A DNA stretch of 48,588 nucleotides from JAHZFN01 sp965149945 (GTDB lineage: Bacteria > Bacillota > Dehalobacteriia > UBA4068 > UBA4997): contig CBCTTQ010000016.1 in the NCBI GenBank assembly GCA_965149945.1, positions 1-48,588 of the forward strand, read 5' to 3'. The position numbers were made by a program, and so were the translations under genes. Of this stretch, positions 39,616-48,570 are shown piece by piece. The stretch's first letter is position 1. Each line of letters opens with the position of its first letter. The notes under the pieces are model-generated. The model saw nothing but the letters and a program-made list of their open reading frames with translations. It searched no databases and was not told the origin of the DNA.

Positions 39616-40020
39616 ATGGATAGAACTTATATTATGCTGAAACCCGATGCGTTAAAAAGAGGTCTGATGGGAGAAATCATCTCCAGAATCGAAAGAAAAG
39701 GCTATAAAATCACCGCTGCCAAAACCATGCAGTTGGACGCGGAAATTTTGAAAGAGCATTACGCGCATTTGACCGATAAACCCTTTTTCCCCGAATTGGT
39801 GGAATATATGACTTCTGGTCCGGTGTTGGCTATGATTGTGGAAGGTCCCGATGTGGTTTTGGGTATGAGAATTTTGATGGGCGCTACTAAATTTGAAGAA
39901 GCGGCTCCCGGTACTATTCGCGGCGATTACGCGTATTGTACCACCGAAAATCTGATTCATGGCTCTGACTCCAAAGAAAACGCAGAAATTGAAATCAAGC
40001 GTTTCTTCGGCGATCTGTAA
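39616..40020 (+). CDS. ndk: Nucleoside diphosphate kinase
   Basis: 134 residues from the ATG at 39616 after AGGAGG. MDRTYIMLKPDALKRGLMGE, VLAMIVEGPDVV, GATKFEEAAPGTIRGDYAY and the active-site histidine block ENLIHGSDSKENAEIEIKRF are all present. It balances NTP pools by phosphate transfer through the catalytic histidine. Single gene, 30 bases after tRNA-Sec, with its own terminator. Confidence 0.98.
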   Translation: MDRTYIMLKPDALKRGLMGEIISRIERKGYKITAAKTMQLDAEILKEHYAHLTDKPFFPELVEYMTSGPVLAMIVEGPDVVLGMRILMGATKFEEAAPGTIRGDYAYCTTENLIHGSDSKENAEIEIKRFFGDL

Positions 40021-40033
40021 AAAACGGCGCGCG

Positions 40034-40058
40034 AGCACGGCTTCGGCCGTGCTTTTTT
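40034..40058 (+). terminator. Terminator of ndk
   Basis: AGCACGGC-TTCG-GCCGTGCT followed by Ts (40034-40058). Confidence 0.92.
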
Positions 40059-40138
40059 AATGAAAATGACGCTCGTTTTTTCTGCAGAACGAAAATCACA
40101 CATAAGGAAACGCTCGGAAAGAACCTTTCCTTCTCTTG

Positions 40139-40167
40139 TTGACAAACGCTTGTGCAAGGTGTATGCT
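40139..40167 (+). promoter_or_regulatory. Promoter of the VanZ-like gene
   Basis: TTGACA (40139-40144), 17 bases, TATGCT (40162-40167). Confidence 0.6.
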
Positions 40168-40257
40168 ATAACTGACATAATTGTATTAATTCGAATAGTA
40201 CAGTTGGGGTCAGATTGTGTATGGTTGTTGGCGGCGTCACCGTCGGGAAGGAGAAAA

Positions 40258-40872
40258 ATGATTTATTTTGATTGGTTTGTTTTGTATGAATGTTTGTGTG
40301 TGTTATTGCCTTGTTTGTTGTATTTTGGTCTGAAAAAGGAAAAAGGAGGCCACGCTTATTGCGTGTGCCTGTTTGTCTTTCTGCTGTATGTTTGGCAGGT
40401 ATTGAGTCTCACCGGCAGCGGCGGCATCGATGATATTCGTTATTTTTGGCAGAATGACGGGGTGTCGGGTATTTTGCGGGGACCGGTAGAGTTGATTCCC
40501 TTTTCCGATTTAGACATCAGTTTTGTGTTGAACATTGTGATGTGTGTTCCTTTGGGGTTTGCATTGCCGTTTCTTTGGCGGGATTATCGCAAACTTTCCC
40601 GTACGGTGCTGTTGGGAGCGGGGTTTTCTCTGTTGATTGAGATTTCTCAGTTGGTAAATCACCGCGCCACCGATATCAATGATCTCATTGCCAATACAGT
40701 CGGAGCGCTGCTGGGCTATTTGCTTTGGCGTTTGTTTGCCGCTTGCTTGGGGGAACGGCTGAGGAAAACTACCGATGGTTGTCGGGACGCGGTTATCTAT
40801 TTGGCTCTGGGGTTTTTTGGCAGATTTTTCCTGTACTGCCCCTTTTTGATCATCGGTCTGTTGGGAATTTAA
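40258..40872 (+). CDS. VanZ-like family membrane protein
   Basis: 204 residues from the ATG at 40258, preceded by GGGAAGGAG. Four or five membrane segments (about 6-25, 34-52, 83-103, 112-128 and 178-203). The family core is NLVNHR-like: VELIPFSDLD, LNIVMCVPLGFALPFLW, LIEISQLVNHRATDINDLIA and NTVGALLGYLLW. VanZ proteins are linked to low-level teicoplanin resistance in enterococci, but most homologues are of unknown function. The malic enzyme gene starts 47 bases downstream. Confidence 0.9.
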   Translation: MIYFDWFVLYECLCVLLPCLLYFGLKKEKGGHAYCVCLFVFLLYVWQVLSLTGSGGIDDIRYFWQNDGVSGILRGPVELIPFSDLDISFVLNIVMCVPLGFALPFLWRDYRKLSRTVLLGAGFSLLIEISQLVNHRATDINDLIANTVGALLGYLLWRLFAACLGERLRKTTDGCRDAVIYLALGFFGRFFLYCPFLIIGLLGI

Positions 40873-40919
40873 GAAATCACATAAAACATGCGGCGAAGCC
40901 GCGGAGAGGAGCTGGAAAA

Positions 40920-42098
40920 ATGGACTATGCCAAAATTGCGCTGCGTCTCCATGAAGAACATCGCGGCAAGTTGGAAACGGTTTCGCGGGTACCTCTGGAA
41001 ACCAAAGAGGATCTTAGTATTGCCTATACACCCGGGGTGGCGGAACCTTGCCGATATATCCAAAAAAATCCGGAACAGGCGTACCGTTACACCATGAAAA
41101 GTCATACTGTGGCGGTGGTTTCCGATGGGTCGGCGGTGTTGGGATTGGGAAATATCGGTGGCTTGGCGGCGATTCCGGTGATGGAGGGCAAAGCGGCTCT
41201 TTTCAAAGCCTTTGGCGGGGTGGACGCTTTTCCTATTTGCCTGGACACCCAAGATGATGAGGAAATCATTGAAACGGTGAAACGAATTGCGCCTGTTTTC
41301 GGAGGCATCAATCTGGAAGATATCAATGCCCCTCGCTGTTTTGTTATTGAGCGACGGCTGAAAGAAGAACTGGATATTCCCGTGTTTCATGATGACCAAC
41401 ACGGCACCGCTGTCTGTGTCTTGGCTTCTTTAATCAACGGCGCCAAGGTGCTGGGCAAAGATTTGCAATCTCTGCGGGTGGTGATCAACGGCATCGGGGC
41501 TGCCGGTTCCGCTATTTGCCATATTTTGCTGAGTTATGGATTGCGGCAGATTGTGCTTTGCGACCAAAAGGGAATTTTGTATCGAAATGACGCCGCGACA
41601 ATGCTCAATTGGAAACATCGGGAATTGGCGGAAGTGACGAACCCGCAAGGACTGCGAGGAACTTTAGCGGAGGCTCTGCGGGGCGCCGATGTGTTTATCG
41701 GCGTTTCCAAAAAAAGGTTGCTGTCGGCGGAAATGGTTGCCGCCATGAACCAGAACGCGATGGTGTTTGCCATGGCCAATCCGGAACCGGAGATTTTACC
41801 GGAGGAAGCCAAAAAGGGCGGCGCCGTTATTGTGGGGACGGGGAGATCCGATTATCCCAATCAAATTAACAATGTGTTGGTTTTTCCGGGGATGTTTCGC
41901 GGGGCGCTGGCCGCCCGCGCTTCGGATATCAACGAACCTATGAAAATGGCGGCGGCGGAAGCTTTGGCGGCTTATGTCCGGGAGGAAGAACTGAGTGCGG
42001 AACATATTTTGCCTTCGCCTTTGGACCGCGGTGTGCCGGAAGCGCTGGCAAAAGCAGTCGCTCATGCCGCCGTAACGAGCGGTGTCGCCGCGGATTGA
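40920..42098 (+). CDS. NAD(P)-dependent malic enzyme
   Basis: 392 residues from the ATG at 40920 (GAGAGGAGCTGG upstream), the short bacterial form without a phosphotransacetylase domain. DLSIAYTPGVAEPC, VVSDGSAVLGLGNIG, GKAALFKAFGGVDA, INLEDINAPRC and FHDDQHGTAVCVLASL (metal and substrate site) are followed by the nucleotide-binding NGIGAAGSAI and the ANPEPEI and GRSDYPNQINNVLVFPG blocks. It decarboxylates malate to pyruvate; the last residue of the NAD/NADP motif does not settle the cofactor. Confidence 0.96.
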   Translation: MDYAKIALRLHEEHRGKLETVSRVPLETKEDLSIAYTPGVAEPCRYIQKNPEQAYRYTMKSHTVAVVSDGSAVLGLGNIGGLAAIPVMEGKAALFKAFGGVDAFPICLDTQDDEEIIETVKRIAPVFGGINLEDINAPRCFVIERRLKEELDIPVFHDDQHGTAVCVLASLINGAKVLGKDLQSLRVVINGIGAAGSAICHILLSYGLRQIVLCDQKGILYRNDAATMLNWKHRELAEVTNPQGLRGTLAEALRGADVFIGVSKKRLLSAEMVAAMNQNAMVFAMANPEPEILPEEAKKGGAVIVGTGRSDYPNQINNVLVFPGMFRGALAARASDINEPMKMAAAEALAAYVREEELSAEHILPSPLDRGVPEALAKAVAHAAVTSGVAAD

Positions 42099-42166
42099 AA
42101 CAGAGTATGAGGAAACTTCGGATATTTCGGGAGTTTTAATCGAAATTTTCGAGATGAGAATTAGAA

Positions 42167-42199
42167 AAACGGTCTCTTTGTAAGAGACCGTTTGTTTTG
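42167..42199 (+). terminator. Terminator of the malic enzyme gene
   Basis: AAACGGTCTCTT (42167-42178), loop TGT, AAGAGACCGTTT (42182-42193) and TGTTTTG. Confidence 0.8.
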
Positions 42200-42516
42200 T
42201 AAAGGAGAAGGAGAACCGGTTTGACAAGCAAATAATAAAAAAGATTTTGGAAAAATTTTTGAAATTTTTCCCAAACCGCTAATATTTTGATTTTCAATTT
42301 TTTTGTTGCGATAGAAATTGAAATAAGTTTTTTGGAAACCGGAGAAAAGTTGTTTGTGAGAGAGGGGTATAAGGTTGTGGAAAAGTTATCGCTCGGAAGG
42401 CGGAAGCAAGATTGCTTTTGAACGAACGGGTTTCCTTGGTAAGAAACGCGAATCTGTTTTTCAAAGAGGGGGCGCTGCCGCGAAAAGATTCCGTAGACTT
42501 TTCTGAAAGGAAATAG
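42200..42516. other. Non-coding convergent gap
   Basis: No gene seen. A/T-rich with an inverted repeat TTTCAATTT (42292-42300)/AAATTGAAA (42315-42323). Confidence 0.45.
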
Positions 42517-42562
42517 GAGGCGTTTCTTAGAGAACAACGTCTTTGTCTCTGAGAAACGCCTC
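42517..42562 (-). terminator. Probable terminator of the CapA/DUF5714 operon
   Basis: 17-bp stem with one G-U: 42517-42533 with 42546-42562 (core GAGGCGTTTCT). The following minus-strand tail is only moderately T-rich. Confidence 0.65.
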
Positions 42563-42605
42563 GGAAAATGTTTGATGATAAAAGGGGATTCGAAAAAACG
42601 GCTTC

Positions 42606-43313
42606 TTATTGAGGGAAAAAGGGGCAACGATTTTTCAGACACTCTTGATTCAAATGGGAAAATGAACAGTGGATTTTTTGCGGTTTTTTCATGGTGACGC
42701 CCAGTTTTTCCGCTGTGTAATCAATGGCGGTCAGTATTGCTTGATAACCGTCTCGTTTGCAGCAGCGGGGGCCGCCGCTTTGGGCGATGGCGTTCAGACA
42801 GCGGGAAGTTAACAGGTTCCCCTGTCCCCAGATTTCTCCGGCCAGCGGAGTATCTTTGGTTGCGATGCTGAAAAAAATGCCGGCGCCGATACCGGCTCCA
42901 CAGCAACCCCAAAGACCGCAGATTCCGCCCGGTACTTGCTGTCCTCGTTTTGCCGCCTGGACAAGAGCCGTCGCCAAATCCAGCTGCCCGCCGGCATTGT
43001 GATAGGCGGTGAGCAGTGCGGAAGGAATCAGCACATGGTGTTCCGGTCCGTGCATATGGATGGAAGGATGTCGCATCAGGTCAATGGCGATGGCGATGGG
43101 ATCTTGACTTTGGGAGCGAAGACAATATTCCTTGATCCAGGGTAATGCCGGTTTGCTGTGACAGGCGTCACAGATATAGTGTCCGTTGACACAGTGGGCT
43201 TCTGCCGTAAACCGCTGATGGCAAAAGACGCATTCCCGTTCTTGAGCTTGGGAATAAACGATTTCCGCGCCGCAGATTAAACAGTTGTTTTTATGATTGG
43301 CGGATTGATTCAC
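42606..43313 (-). CDS. DUF5714 family Cys-rich protein
   Basis: 235 residues from the GTG at 43313, with AAAGGAGG 5 bases upstream; the open frame extends back to 43340 but without a ribosome binding site. An N-terminal zinc-ribbon-like part (CLICGAEI, CVFCHQRF, HYICDACHS) is followed by the conserved HMHGPEHHVLIPSALLTAYH, VPGGICGLWGCCGAGIGAGI and SGGPRCCKRDGYQAILTAID blocks. Its many Cys and His residues suggest metal or Fe-S binding. Found in anaerobic archaea and clostridia; function unknown. The last gene of a unit with the CapA-like gene, 23 bases apart. Confidence 0.8.
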   Translation of the reverse strand: MNQSANHKNNCLICGAEIVYSQAQERECVFCHQRFTAEAHCVNGHYICDACHSKPALPWIKEYCLRSQSQDPIAIAIDLMRHPSIHMHGPEHHVLIPSALLTAYHNAGGQLDLATALVQAAKRGQQVPGGICGLWGCCGAGIGAGIFFSIATKDTPLAGEIWGQGNLLTSRCLNAIAQSGGPRCCKRDGYQAILTAIDYTAEKLGVTMKKPQKIHCSFSHLNQECLKNRCPFFPQ

Positions 43314-43336
43314 GATGTCCTCCTTTGACGATGAGT

Positions 43337-44515
43337 TCAACGAATGTTTAGATATTTGGCATCGATTCGCTGCTGAAGCAGGTCTTGGAAATAAGGGATG
43401 CTGGCGGTGTCCAATCCATGGGCAGCCGCCAATTCCTCGGTATATCTCGCCAGCGGAACCAAATGAATATTGCGAAAGCCGCTGTCATAATGGGTAACGA
43501 TAGGAATAAATTCCACTTTTGTAAAGGACGTTTCTTGAGTGGTTCGGTCATATTGCAGACGGATGCCCGCCATGCCTCCCAGCATTGTTTCCGGTTGGTC
43601 TTGCGCGGAAATAAAATTTCCCAGGGAGTAGAAGCAGATACATTTCCCACCGTCGGGCTGAACAAGGGTTTCCACTTCTTGAATGACATGGGGATGGGCG
43701 CCGATGATAATTTCCACATCGGATGCCGCCAGCAATTGCGCCAGCGCTTTTTGTTCGGCGTTGGCTTTGGGTTCATATTCTATACCCCAGTGCATCATCA
43801 CCAGGGTGATGTCGGCCAGACTTTCCGCTTGCGCGATTTGGGCTTTTATTTGTTCTTCATCAATAAGTTCCACTACTGCCGGGGATTCCGCCGGCAGGCT
43901 CAGCCCGTTGGTCCCGTAGGTATAGGCAAGAAAGGCAATTTTTACACCGTCTTTTTCCACAATGGGGATTTGGGCGGCTGCTTCGGCGTTGGGAAAAGCG
44001 CCGGCAACGGTGACCTGGGGTTGGGTCTGCCAAAAATTCAGAGTGTTCAGAAGCCCTTCTTCCCCGGCGTCCAAAACATGGTTATTGGCATGACTTACCA
44101 GATTGAAGCCCATTTCCGTCAATTGAGCGCCCAGTTCGGTGGGAGAGTTGAATTGGGGATAGGAAGACAGTCCCAATTCTTTCCCGCCCAAGGGTGTTTC
44201 TTGATTGATCAAACGAAAGTCAAATTCTTGCAGATAAGGAATGATTTCTTTGTAAGCATAAGAAAAATCATAGGTGTTACCGCCGCGCGCCAGAGCTTGT
44301 TGGTAAATGGCGTTATGAATTAAATTATCGCCTACTGCCAACAGGCTGATTTGAGTGGGAAGAGGTGTTTTCTCTGCGGCTGTTTGCCGCGGAGGTTCTT
44401 CCGTGACGGTGGGCGCTCCTATTAAATTGACTGCTGTGATCAACAAGACCAGAAGCGCTACCAGACCGCCTGTTCCCAGCAAGAGTCTGGGTAAAGATAG
44501 CTTTCGTTTTTTCAT
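43337..44515 (-). CDS. CapA family (poly-gamma-glutamate synthesis-like) metallophosphatase-fold protein
   Basis: 392 residues from the ATG at 44515 after GGGGAGACGCAATCA. A membrane anchor at about 11-33 (LLLGTGGLVALLVLLITAVN) precedes the CapA domain: ISLLAVGDNLIHNAIY, FRLINQETPLGG, FNLVSHANNHVLDAG, VMMHWGIEY, IIGAHPHVIQEVE and YSLGNFISAQDQ. Extracytoplasmic. Family members take part in polyglutamate capsule export or cell-wall acyl and peptide trimming; no capB or capC is nearby, so a capsule role is not supported here. Confidence 0.92.
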   Translation of the reverse strand: MKKRKLSLPRLLLGTGGLVALLVLLITAVNLIGAPTVTEEPPRQTAAEKTPLPTQISLLAVGDNLIHNAIYQQALARGGNTYDFSYAYKEIIPYLQEFDFRLINQETPLGGKELGLSSYPQFNSPTELGAQLTEMGFNLVSHANNHVLDAGEEGLLNTLNFWQTQPQVTVAGAFPNAEAAAQIPIVEKDGVKIAFLAYTYGTNGLSLPAESPAVVELIDEEQIKAQIAQAESLADITLVMMHWGIEYEPKANAEQKALAQLLAASDVEIIIGAHPHVIQEVETLVQPDGGKCICFYSLGNFISAQDQPETMLGGMAGIRLQYDRTTQETSFTKVEFIPIVTHYDSGFRNIHLVPLARYTEELAAAHGLDTASIPYFQDLLQQRIDAKYLNIR

Positions 44516-44576
44516 TGATTGCGTCTCCCCCCATTTGTACTTTGATGACAAAAGAAAACAAAATTTTCGTAGTTCC

Positions 44577-44605
44577 ATTATAACGGGATTGTGATAAAAA
44601 AACAA
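44577..44605 (-). promoter_or_regulatory. Promoter of the CapA-like gene
   Basis: Minus strand: TTGTTT (44600-44605), 17 bases, TATAAT (44577-44582). Confidence 0.65.
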
Positions 44606-44620
44606 GATGATTCGAAATGA

Positions 44621-44649
44621 TTGCGGAAATATGTCGAATCTGTTATGAT
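44621..44649 (+). promoter_or_regulatory. Promoter of the 44683 gene
   Basis: TTGCGG (44621-44626), 17 bases, TATGAT (44644-44649), divergent from the capA promoter. Confidence 0.6.
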
Positions 44650-44682
44650 TAAGAAAAGAAAACAGACAAGTGGGGTGAAAAA

Positions 44683-44985
44683 ATGAGTTATCAGACAGAG
44701 TTGTTGTTCCAAACTGAAAATCTGCGAGAATACGAAGTGGAAAAAAAGGGCTGTTTTTATCCCGATCGTGTTGTGGTGGCGGACAAGACGCAAACCATCT
44801 TTTTGCTGACTACTTACGATGTGGATCAGGTGCCGGAAGATTATCGTCATTTTGTACAGGAATTGGGCGGCGAAACCTTTGCGCTGTCCGTTAATTATAT
44901 CCCGGTATTTTTCGGCGGTGATTACGATGATGTGGTTCGGGTGTTGGATCAATTCGCCGATCAATTGAAAGAGGATTATCAGTAA
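44683..44985 (+). CDS. Small hypothetical protein
   Basis: 100 residues; ATG at 44683 after GTGGGGTG. Soluble, acidic at the C-terminus (YDDVVRVLDQFADQLKEDY). Not recognised. Codon use and the ribosome binding site look genuine, and the gene is followed after 22 bases by the DUF3783-like gene. Confidence 0.7.
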   Translation: MSYQTELLFQTENLREYEVEKKGCFYPDRVVVADKTQTIFLLTTYDVDQVPEDYRHFVQELGGETFALSVNYIPVFFGGDYDDVVRVLDQFADQLKEDYQ

Positions 44986-45007
44986 AGGAAGTCGGAGGAG
45001 GAGCGAA

Positions 45008-45619
45008 ATGAGTCAGCGGGAGCGAAAAAAAAGCAACGCCTTGCCTGCCAAGGTACTGTTATTAAATTTGTCGGAGGAAACGGAACGAGGACGAGTTGTC
45101 CGTCAAATTTTGGCGGAATTGAGAATTGAAGCGGTAACAGCTACCCAAGATCAAGGGCAAGAAACCATCGGTTTTTTGATGGGGCTGCCTTCCCGCGCTC
45201 CCGGCGTCGAGGAACCGATGCGGATCGAAGAAGAGGAGCCTTTGATGGTGATGAGCGGTTTAGCGGATTCTCTGTTGGATCGTCTGTTGGCTGCTTTAAA
45301 AGAATCCGGTGTGCAAATCCCTTATAAAGCGGTGGTGACGGAAAATAATGTTACTTGGCCGCTGGGAGAATTGTTCGCGGAAATTCGTTCAGAACACGCT
45401 TTGATGAGGGAAATGATGGCGCTGGACAAGCTGGTTCGCCAAGGAATGCTGTTGCGTCCCGAAGGACGCGAGCCGTTGGTTTGGTTGCGTTTTCAGGCGA
45501 TGTTGCAGCAGGCGGCGCGGATGTTGCGTCGGGATGCGCCTTATGCCCTTGAGGATTATCAAGGCGTCTCGGCGGCTTTGGCCGCTGCCTATGAAGCATT
45601 GACCGAGGACCAAATGTAA
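45008..45619 (+). CDS. DUF3783-like protein
   Basis: 203 residues; ATG at 45008 after GGAGGAGGAG. The first 125 residues show an alternating a/b pattern (AKVLLLNLSEETERGRVV, EPLMVMSGLADSLLDRLLAA, IPYKAVVTENNVTWPLGELF) that resembles DUF3783 (PgaPase-unrelated, function unknown). The C-terminal 60 residues are helical. Cytoplasmic. Cotranscribed with the preceding small gene. Confidence 0.65.
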   Translation: MSQRERKKSNALPAKVLLLNLSEETERGRVVRQILAELRIEAVTATQDQGQETIGFLMGLPSRAPGVEEPMRIEEEEPLMVMSGLADSLLDRLLAALKESGVQIPYKAVVTENNVTWPLGELFAEIRSEHALMREMMALDKLVRQGMLLRPEGREPLVWLRFQAMLQQAARMLRRDAPYALEDYQGVSAALAAAYEALTEDQM

Positions 45620-45822
45620 AAGAATCGCTCTGCTTGCTTTGAATGCGGGAGCGAAATGTTGTCAAGCCTGAAACAAAAAAATCGGTACAAAGGAATAAAC
45701 AAAACTCCTTTACCGCTGTCCGGCGATAACATAAAACTGTAGGATAAGATGTCTCTCGGTAAAAAATAAAAAGGACTGCCCTCGGGGCGGCACGCATAAA
45801 ACAGCATAAGAATGTTTTCAGG

Positions 45823-45850
45823 AAACGGCGTAGCTTCGGCTATGCCGTTT
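45823..45850 (-). terminator. Terminator overlapping the end of the recombinase gene
   Basis: AAACGGCGTAGC (45823-45834), TTCG, GCTATGCCGTTT (45839-45850), one G-U pair. It contains the recombinase stop codon. Confidence 0.6.
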
Positions 45851-47540
45851 CTCCGTTTTGCAGGTCAATCAGTAAAGACGCGGGGAGTATTCCTACAAGG
45901 TCATAGGAAATGTCAATCTGTTGTTCCCGATAACCCTTCGACTTGTCCGGCGCGTGAACATATACCGCCTTTACCATGTCGTTTAGGATAGTGGGTGTCA
46001 GCTCGTTCAAGTCGAGATACTTCCGCACCTTGCAGATAAACCTGTCGATATTCTCTGCCTGTTCCTCTTGTTCTGTAATTTCTTCATTCAACCGCAACAG
46101 CTTTTCCCGCAGTTCTTTCTGCTCCTGCTCGTAGTCGTCAGAGAGCATTTGAAATCTGCTGTCAGATAGTTTTCCGCCTACGTTGTCCTCATAAATACGC
46201 TTGAATAGTCGGTCAAGTTCTTCTATCCGTCGTTCTGCCTGCGTCAGTTGCCGACGCTTCGCCGCGAGTTCTCTTTTTGCTTCGGCTTTCTGCTTCGCAC
46301 CCATAGCCTTGCGGAATTGTTCTTCATGGTTCGCAACACAGGCAATCGTCATTCTCATGTGGGCGAGTACGCCCCGTTCCAAGACAACGGCGCGGATAAA
46401 ATGCGTCGCGCAAACCTCTTTCCCTTTGAGCCTTGAAGTAGAGCAGACAAAGTGGTCTTGCCTTGCTTCAAAGTTCCTGCTTGTGCAGTAATACAGCTTT
46501 TCACCGCAATCGGCGCAGCGCACAATGCCGGAAAACATATTTGTCTTTCCTGTCCTCGTCGGGCGGCGTTTGTTCTTCCGCAATTCCTGCACCCGCGCCC
46601 ATGTGTCAGCGTCAATGATTGCTTCGTGGGTATTTTCAAACACAAGCCATTTTTCTTCGGGATTATTGCAGGTCTTTTTGCTCTTGTAGGACTGCTTGTA
46701 GGTTTTGAAGTTTACTGTATGCCCTTGATATTCCGGACGCTCCAAAATGTCGGCTATTGTATCGCCCGTCCAGTTAAAGGGATTATCCGGCGGCGCGTTC
46801 CTTGTCGCCCTGCCTGTCTGCTGAAAATGGATTGTCGGCGTTATGACTTTATCATCTTTCAGAATACGGGCAATCTGCGACGGCCCGTAACCGTCCAGAC
46901 AAAGGGCGAATATCCGCTTGACAACTTCGGCAGCTTCGGGGTCGATAATCCACCGCTTTTTGTTTTCCGGGTCTTTCCTGTAGCCGTATGGCGGGTTGGT
47001 GCAGAGGTGTTCCCCCGCTTCGCCTTTTGACTTCATCACCGCGCGTATCTTCTTGCTGGTGTCTTTCGCATACCACTCGTTGATGATATTGAGAAAGGGG
47101 GTAAAGTCGCTGTCCTGCTGGTTTGCGCTGTCTATGCCGTTGTTAATAGCTATAAAACGCACGCCCTTTTCCACGAACAGGACTTCGGTATAAAATCCCA
47201 CTTTCAGATAATCACGCCCAAGCCGCGACATATCCTTGACGATCAAGGTGGACACTTCGCCGTTTTCGATTTTTTCCAAAAGTTCGCTCCAACTTGGACG
47301 GTTGAAGTTTGTCCCGGAATATCCATCGTCCACGAAAAACAATGGATTTGAAAAATGATTTTCCTTTGCGTACTTACTTAAAATCGCCTTTTGATTTACA
47401 ATGCTGTTGCTGTCGCCCGTTAGTTCATCGTCGCGGGATAGGCGGCAATAGAGGGCGGTAATCTTGCCAGACTGCCTTAACATCGTTTCTGCTCCTTTCA
47501 TCGGCGGGCAGTCTGCCATTACAGGATTGCTTATACTCAT
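45840..47540 (-). CDS. Large serine recombinase of an integrative element
   Basis: 566 residues from the ATG at 47540 (GAGGAGCG upstream, 1 base after the tnpW stop). A start at 47483 with AAAGGAG, giving 547 residues, is an alternative closer to relatives. Resolvase domain: ALYCRLSRDDELTGDSNSIV with the catalytic serine, IVKDMSRLGRDYLKVGFY, then FINIINEWYAKD-like FLNIINEWYAKDTSKKIRAV. A recombinase domain with PPYGYRKDPENKKRWIIDPE, a zinc ribbon (CADCGEKLYYC and CSTSRLKGKEVC), a coiled coil (about 430-520) and a DUF4368-like tail follow. It integrates and excises mobile elements at att sites. Its base and codon use (CGCC, CGC-rich) differ from the neighbours. Confidence 0.95.
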   Translation of the reverse strand: MSISNPVMADCPPMKGAETMLRQSGKITALYCRLSRDDELTGDSNSIVNQKAILSKYAKENHFSNPLFFVDDGYSGTNFNRPSWSELLEKIENGEVSTLIVKDMSRLGRDYLKVGFYTEVLFVEKGVRFIAINNGIDSANQQDSDFTPFLNIINEWYAKDTSKKIRAVMKSKGEAGEHLCTNPPYGYRKDPENKKRWIIDPEAAEVVKRIFALCLDGYGPSQIARILKDDKVITPTIHFQQTGRATRNAPPDNPFNWTGDTIADILERPEYQGHTVNFKTYKQSYKSKKTCNNPEEKWLVFENTHEAIIDADTWARVQELRKNKRRPTRTGKTNMFSGIVRCADCGEKLYYCTSRNFEARQDHFVCSTSRLKGKEVCATHFIRAVVLERGVLAHMRMTIACVANHEEQFRKAMGAKQKAEAKRELAAKRRQLTQAERRIEELDRLFKRIYEDNVGGKLSDSRFQMLSDDYEQEQKELREKLLRLNEEITEQEEQAENIDRFICKVRKYLDLNELTPTILNDMVKAVYVHAPDKSKGYREQQIDISYDLVGILPASLLIDLQNGETA

Positions 47541-47541
47541 T

Positions 47542-47748
47542 TTAACGCTCCTCGTCTTTTTCATCAATAGGGGAGTGCCCCATAAGCCGTAAAACTTTAT
47601 GGGGTAGGCTTCGGCTTCCGTCGTAGCTTCCCGTAAAACGATAGAACGTCCTGCCGGATTGAATTGTAACTTCGTGTGTGGGCAACTCTTGATAGAGTGG
47701 ATTTTTTACAACGATTTGCCCGTCTTTGATTGTTCGCTTCTTTTCCAT
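47542..47748 (-). CDS. tnpW: Transposon-encoded TnpW family protein
   Basis: 68 residues from the ATG at 47748, with AAAGGA 9 bases upstream. MEKKRTIKDGQIVVKNPLYQ, VTIQSGRTFYRFTGSYDG and VLRLMGHSP match the small TnpW-type proteins that precede serine recombinases of clostridial integrative elements. Function unknown. It is translationally coupled to the recombinase gene. Confidence 0.85.
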   Translation of the reverse strand: MEKKRTIKDGQIVVKNPLYQELPTHEVTIQSGRTFYRFTGSYDGSRSLPHKVLRLMGHSPIDEKDEER

Positions 47749-48060
47749 TCCTTTCCCGTCCTTTCCTTTGTTTTGAGTAGGGAGCAAGCACAGCAAATGA
47801 GTACCCATTTGCGATTTTGGCTTGTTGGGAAAATCCCAAACCCTTTACTTTCTCTCACTCAATATCCCGTTTGAAAGGCAGCTTTTGTTGCACTTTCCCC
47901 CTCACTATATAAAAATGAAAATCCGGAAAATGATATTGACTTACCATGCAATTTGTGATATTCTAAATAAAAATATGTTTCTGCCGAGAAACGCTTATTC
48001 TTACTCCAGTCGGCCATGGAAGGAGTAAAAAAAAACGTCTATTTTTTTGTGGAGGTCAAT
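47749..48060. other. Non-coding stretch inside the mobile region
   Basis: Contains a TTGGGA-AAA-TCCCAA dyad near 47827 and the promoter of the gene at 48061. No gene recognised. Confidence 0.45.
47936..47964 (+). promoter_or_regulatory. Promoter of the PPOX/NimA-like gene
   Basis: TTGACT (47936-47941), 17 bases, TATTCT (47959-47964). Confidence 0.6.
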
Positions 48061-48570
48061 ATGATATTTCGAGAAATGAGGCAAAAAAAACAGGAACTAT
48101 CGCGGCAAGAGATTGCGGATATTCTGCATAAGGGGACATCTGGTGTGCTTGCCCTTTTGGGCGACAACGATTATCCCTACGCCGTTCCAATCAGTTATGT
48201 GTATGACGACGGGAAAATCTATTTTCACAGCGCAAAAAGCGGTCATAAAATAGACGCTATTCAAAGAACTGAAAAAGCGTCGTTTTGTGTGATTGATAAA
48301 GATTTAGTTGTGCCGGAGGAGTACACAACTTATTTTAGAAGTGTAATTGCTTTTGGACAAATACGGATAATCGAAGGTGATCTCGAAAAGAGAGCAGCGA
48401 TAGAAAAATTGGCAATCAAATATGCGCCGGAAGATACTGCCGCAAGCCGCGATCATGCCATAAACCGTGGGTGGAAGCCTCTTTGTATGTTGGAAATGAC
48501 AATCGACCACATAACAGGAAAAGAGGCGATAGGACTTGTAAAAGAAAAGGAAAAATTAAATAGACTGTAA
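48061..48570 (+). CDS. Pyridoxamine 5'-phosphate oxidase-like (NimA-type) flavin-binding protein
   Basis: 169 residues from the ATG at 48061, after GTGGAGG. Split-barrel fold with REMRQKKQELSRQEIADILH, GVLALLGDNDYPYAVPISYV, IYFHSAKSGHKIDAI (the histidine used by nitroimidazole reductases to bind cofactor) and ASFCVIDKDLVVPEEYTTYF. Members reduce small molecules with FMN; some give nitroimidazole resistance, but sequence alone cannot show that. It may be cargo of the mobile element or the gene beside its insertion site. Confidence 0.9.
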   Translation: MIFREMRQKKQELSRQEIADILHKGTSGVLALLGDNDYPYAVPISYVYDDGKIYFHSAKSGHKIDAIQRTEKASFCVIDKDLVVPEEYTTYFRSVIAFGQIRIIEGDLEKRAAIEKLAIKYAPEDTAASRDHAINRGWKPLCMLEMTIDHITGKEAIGLVKEKEKLNRL

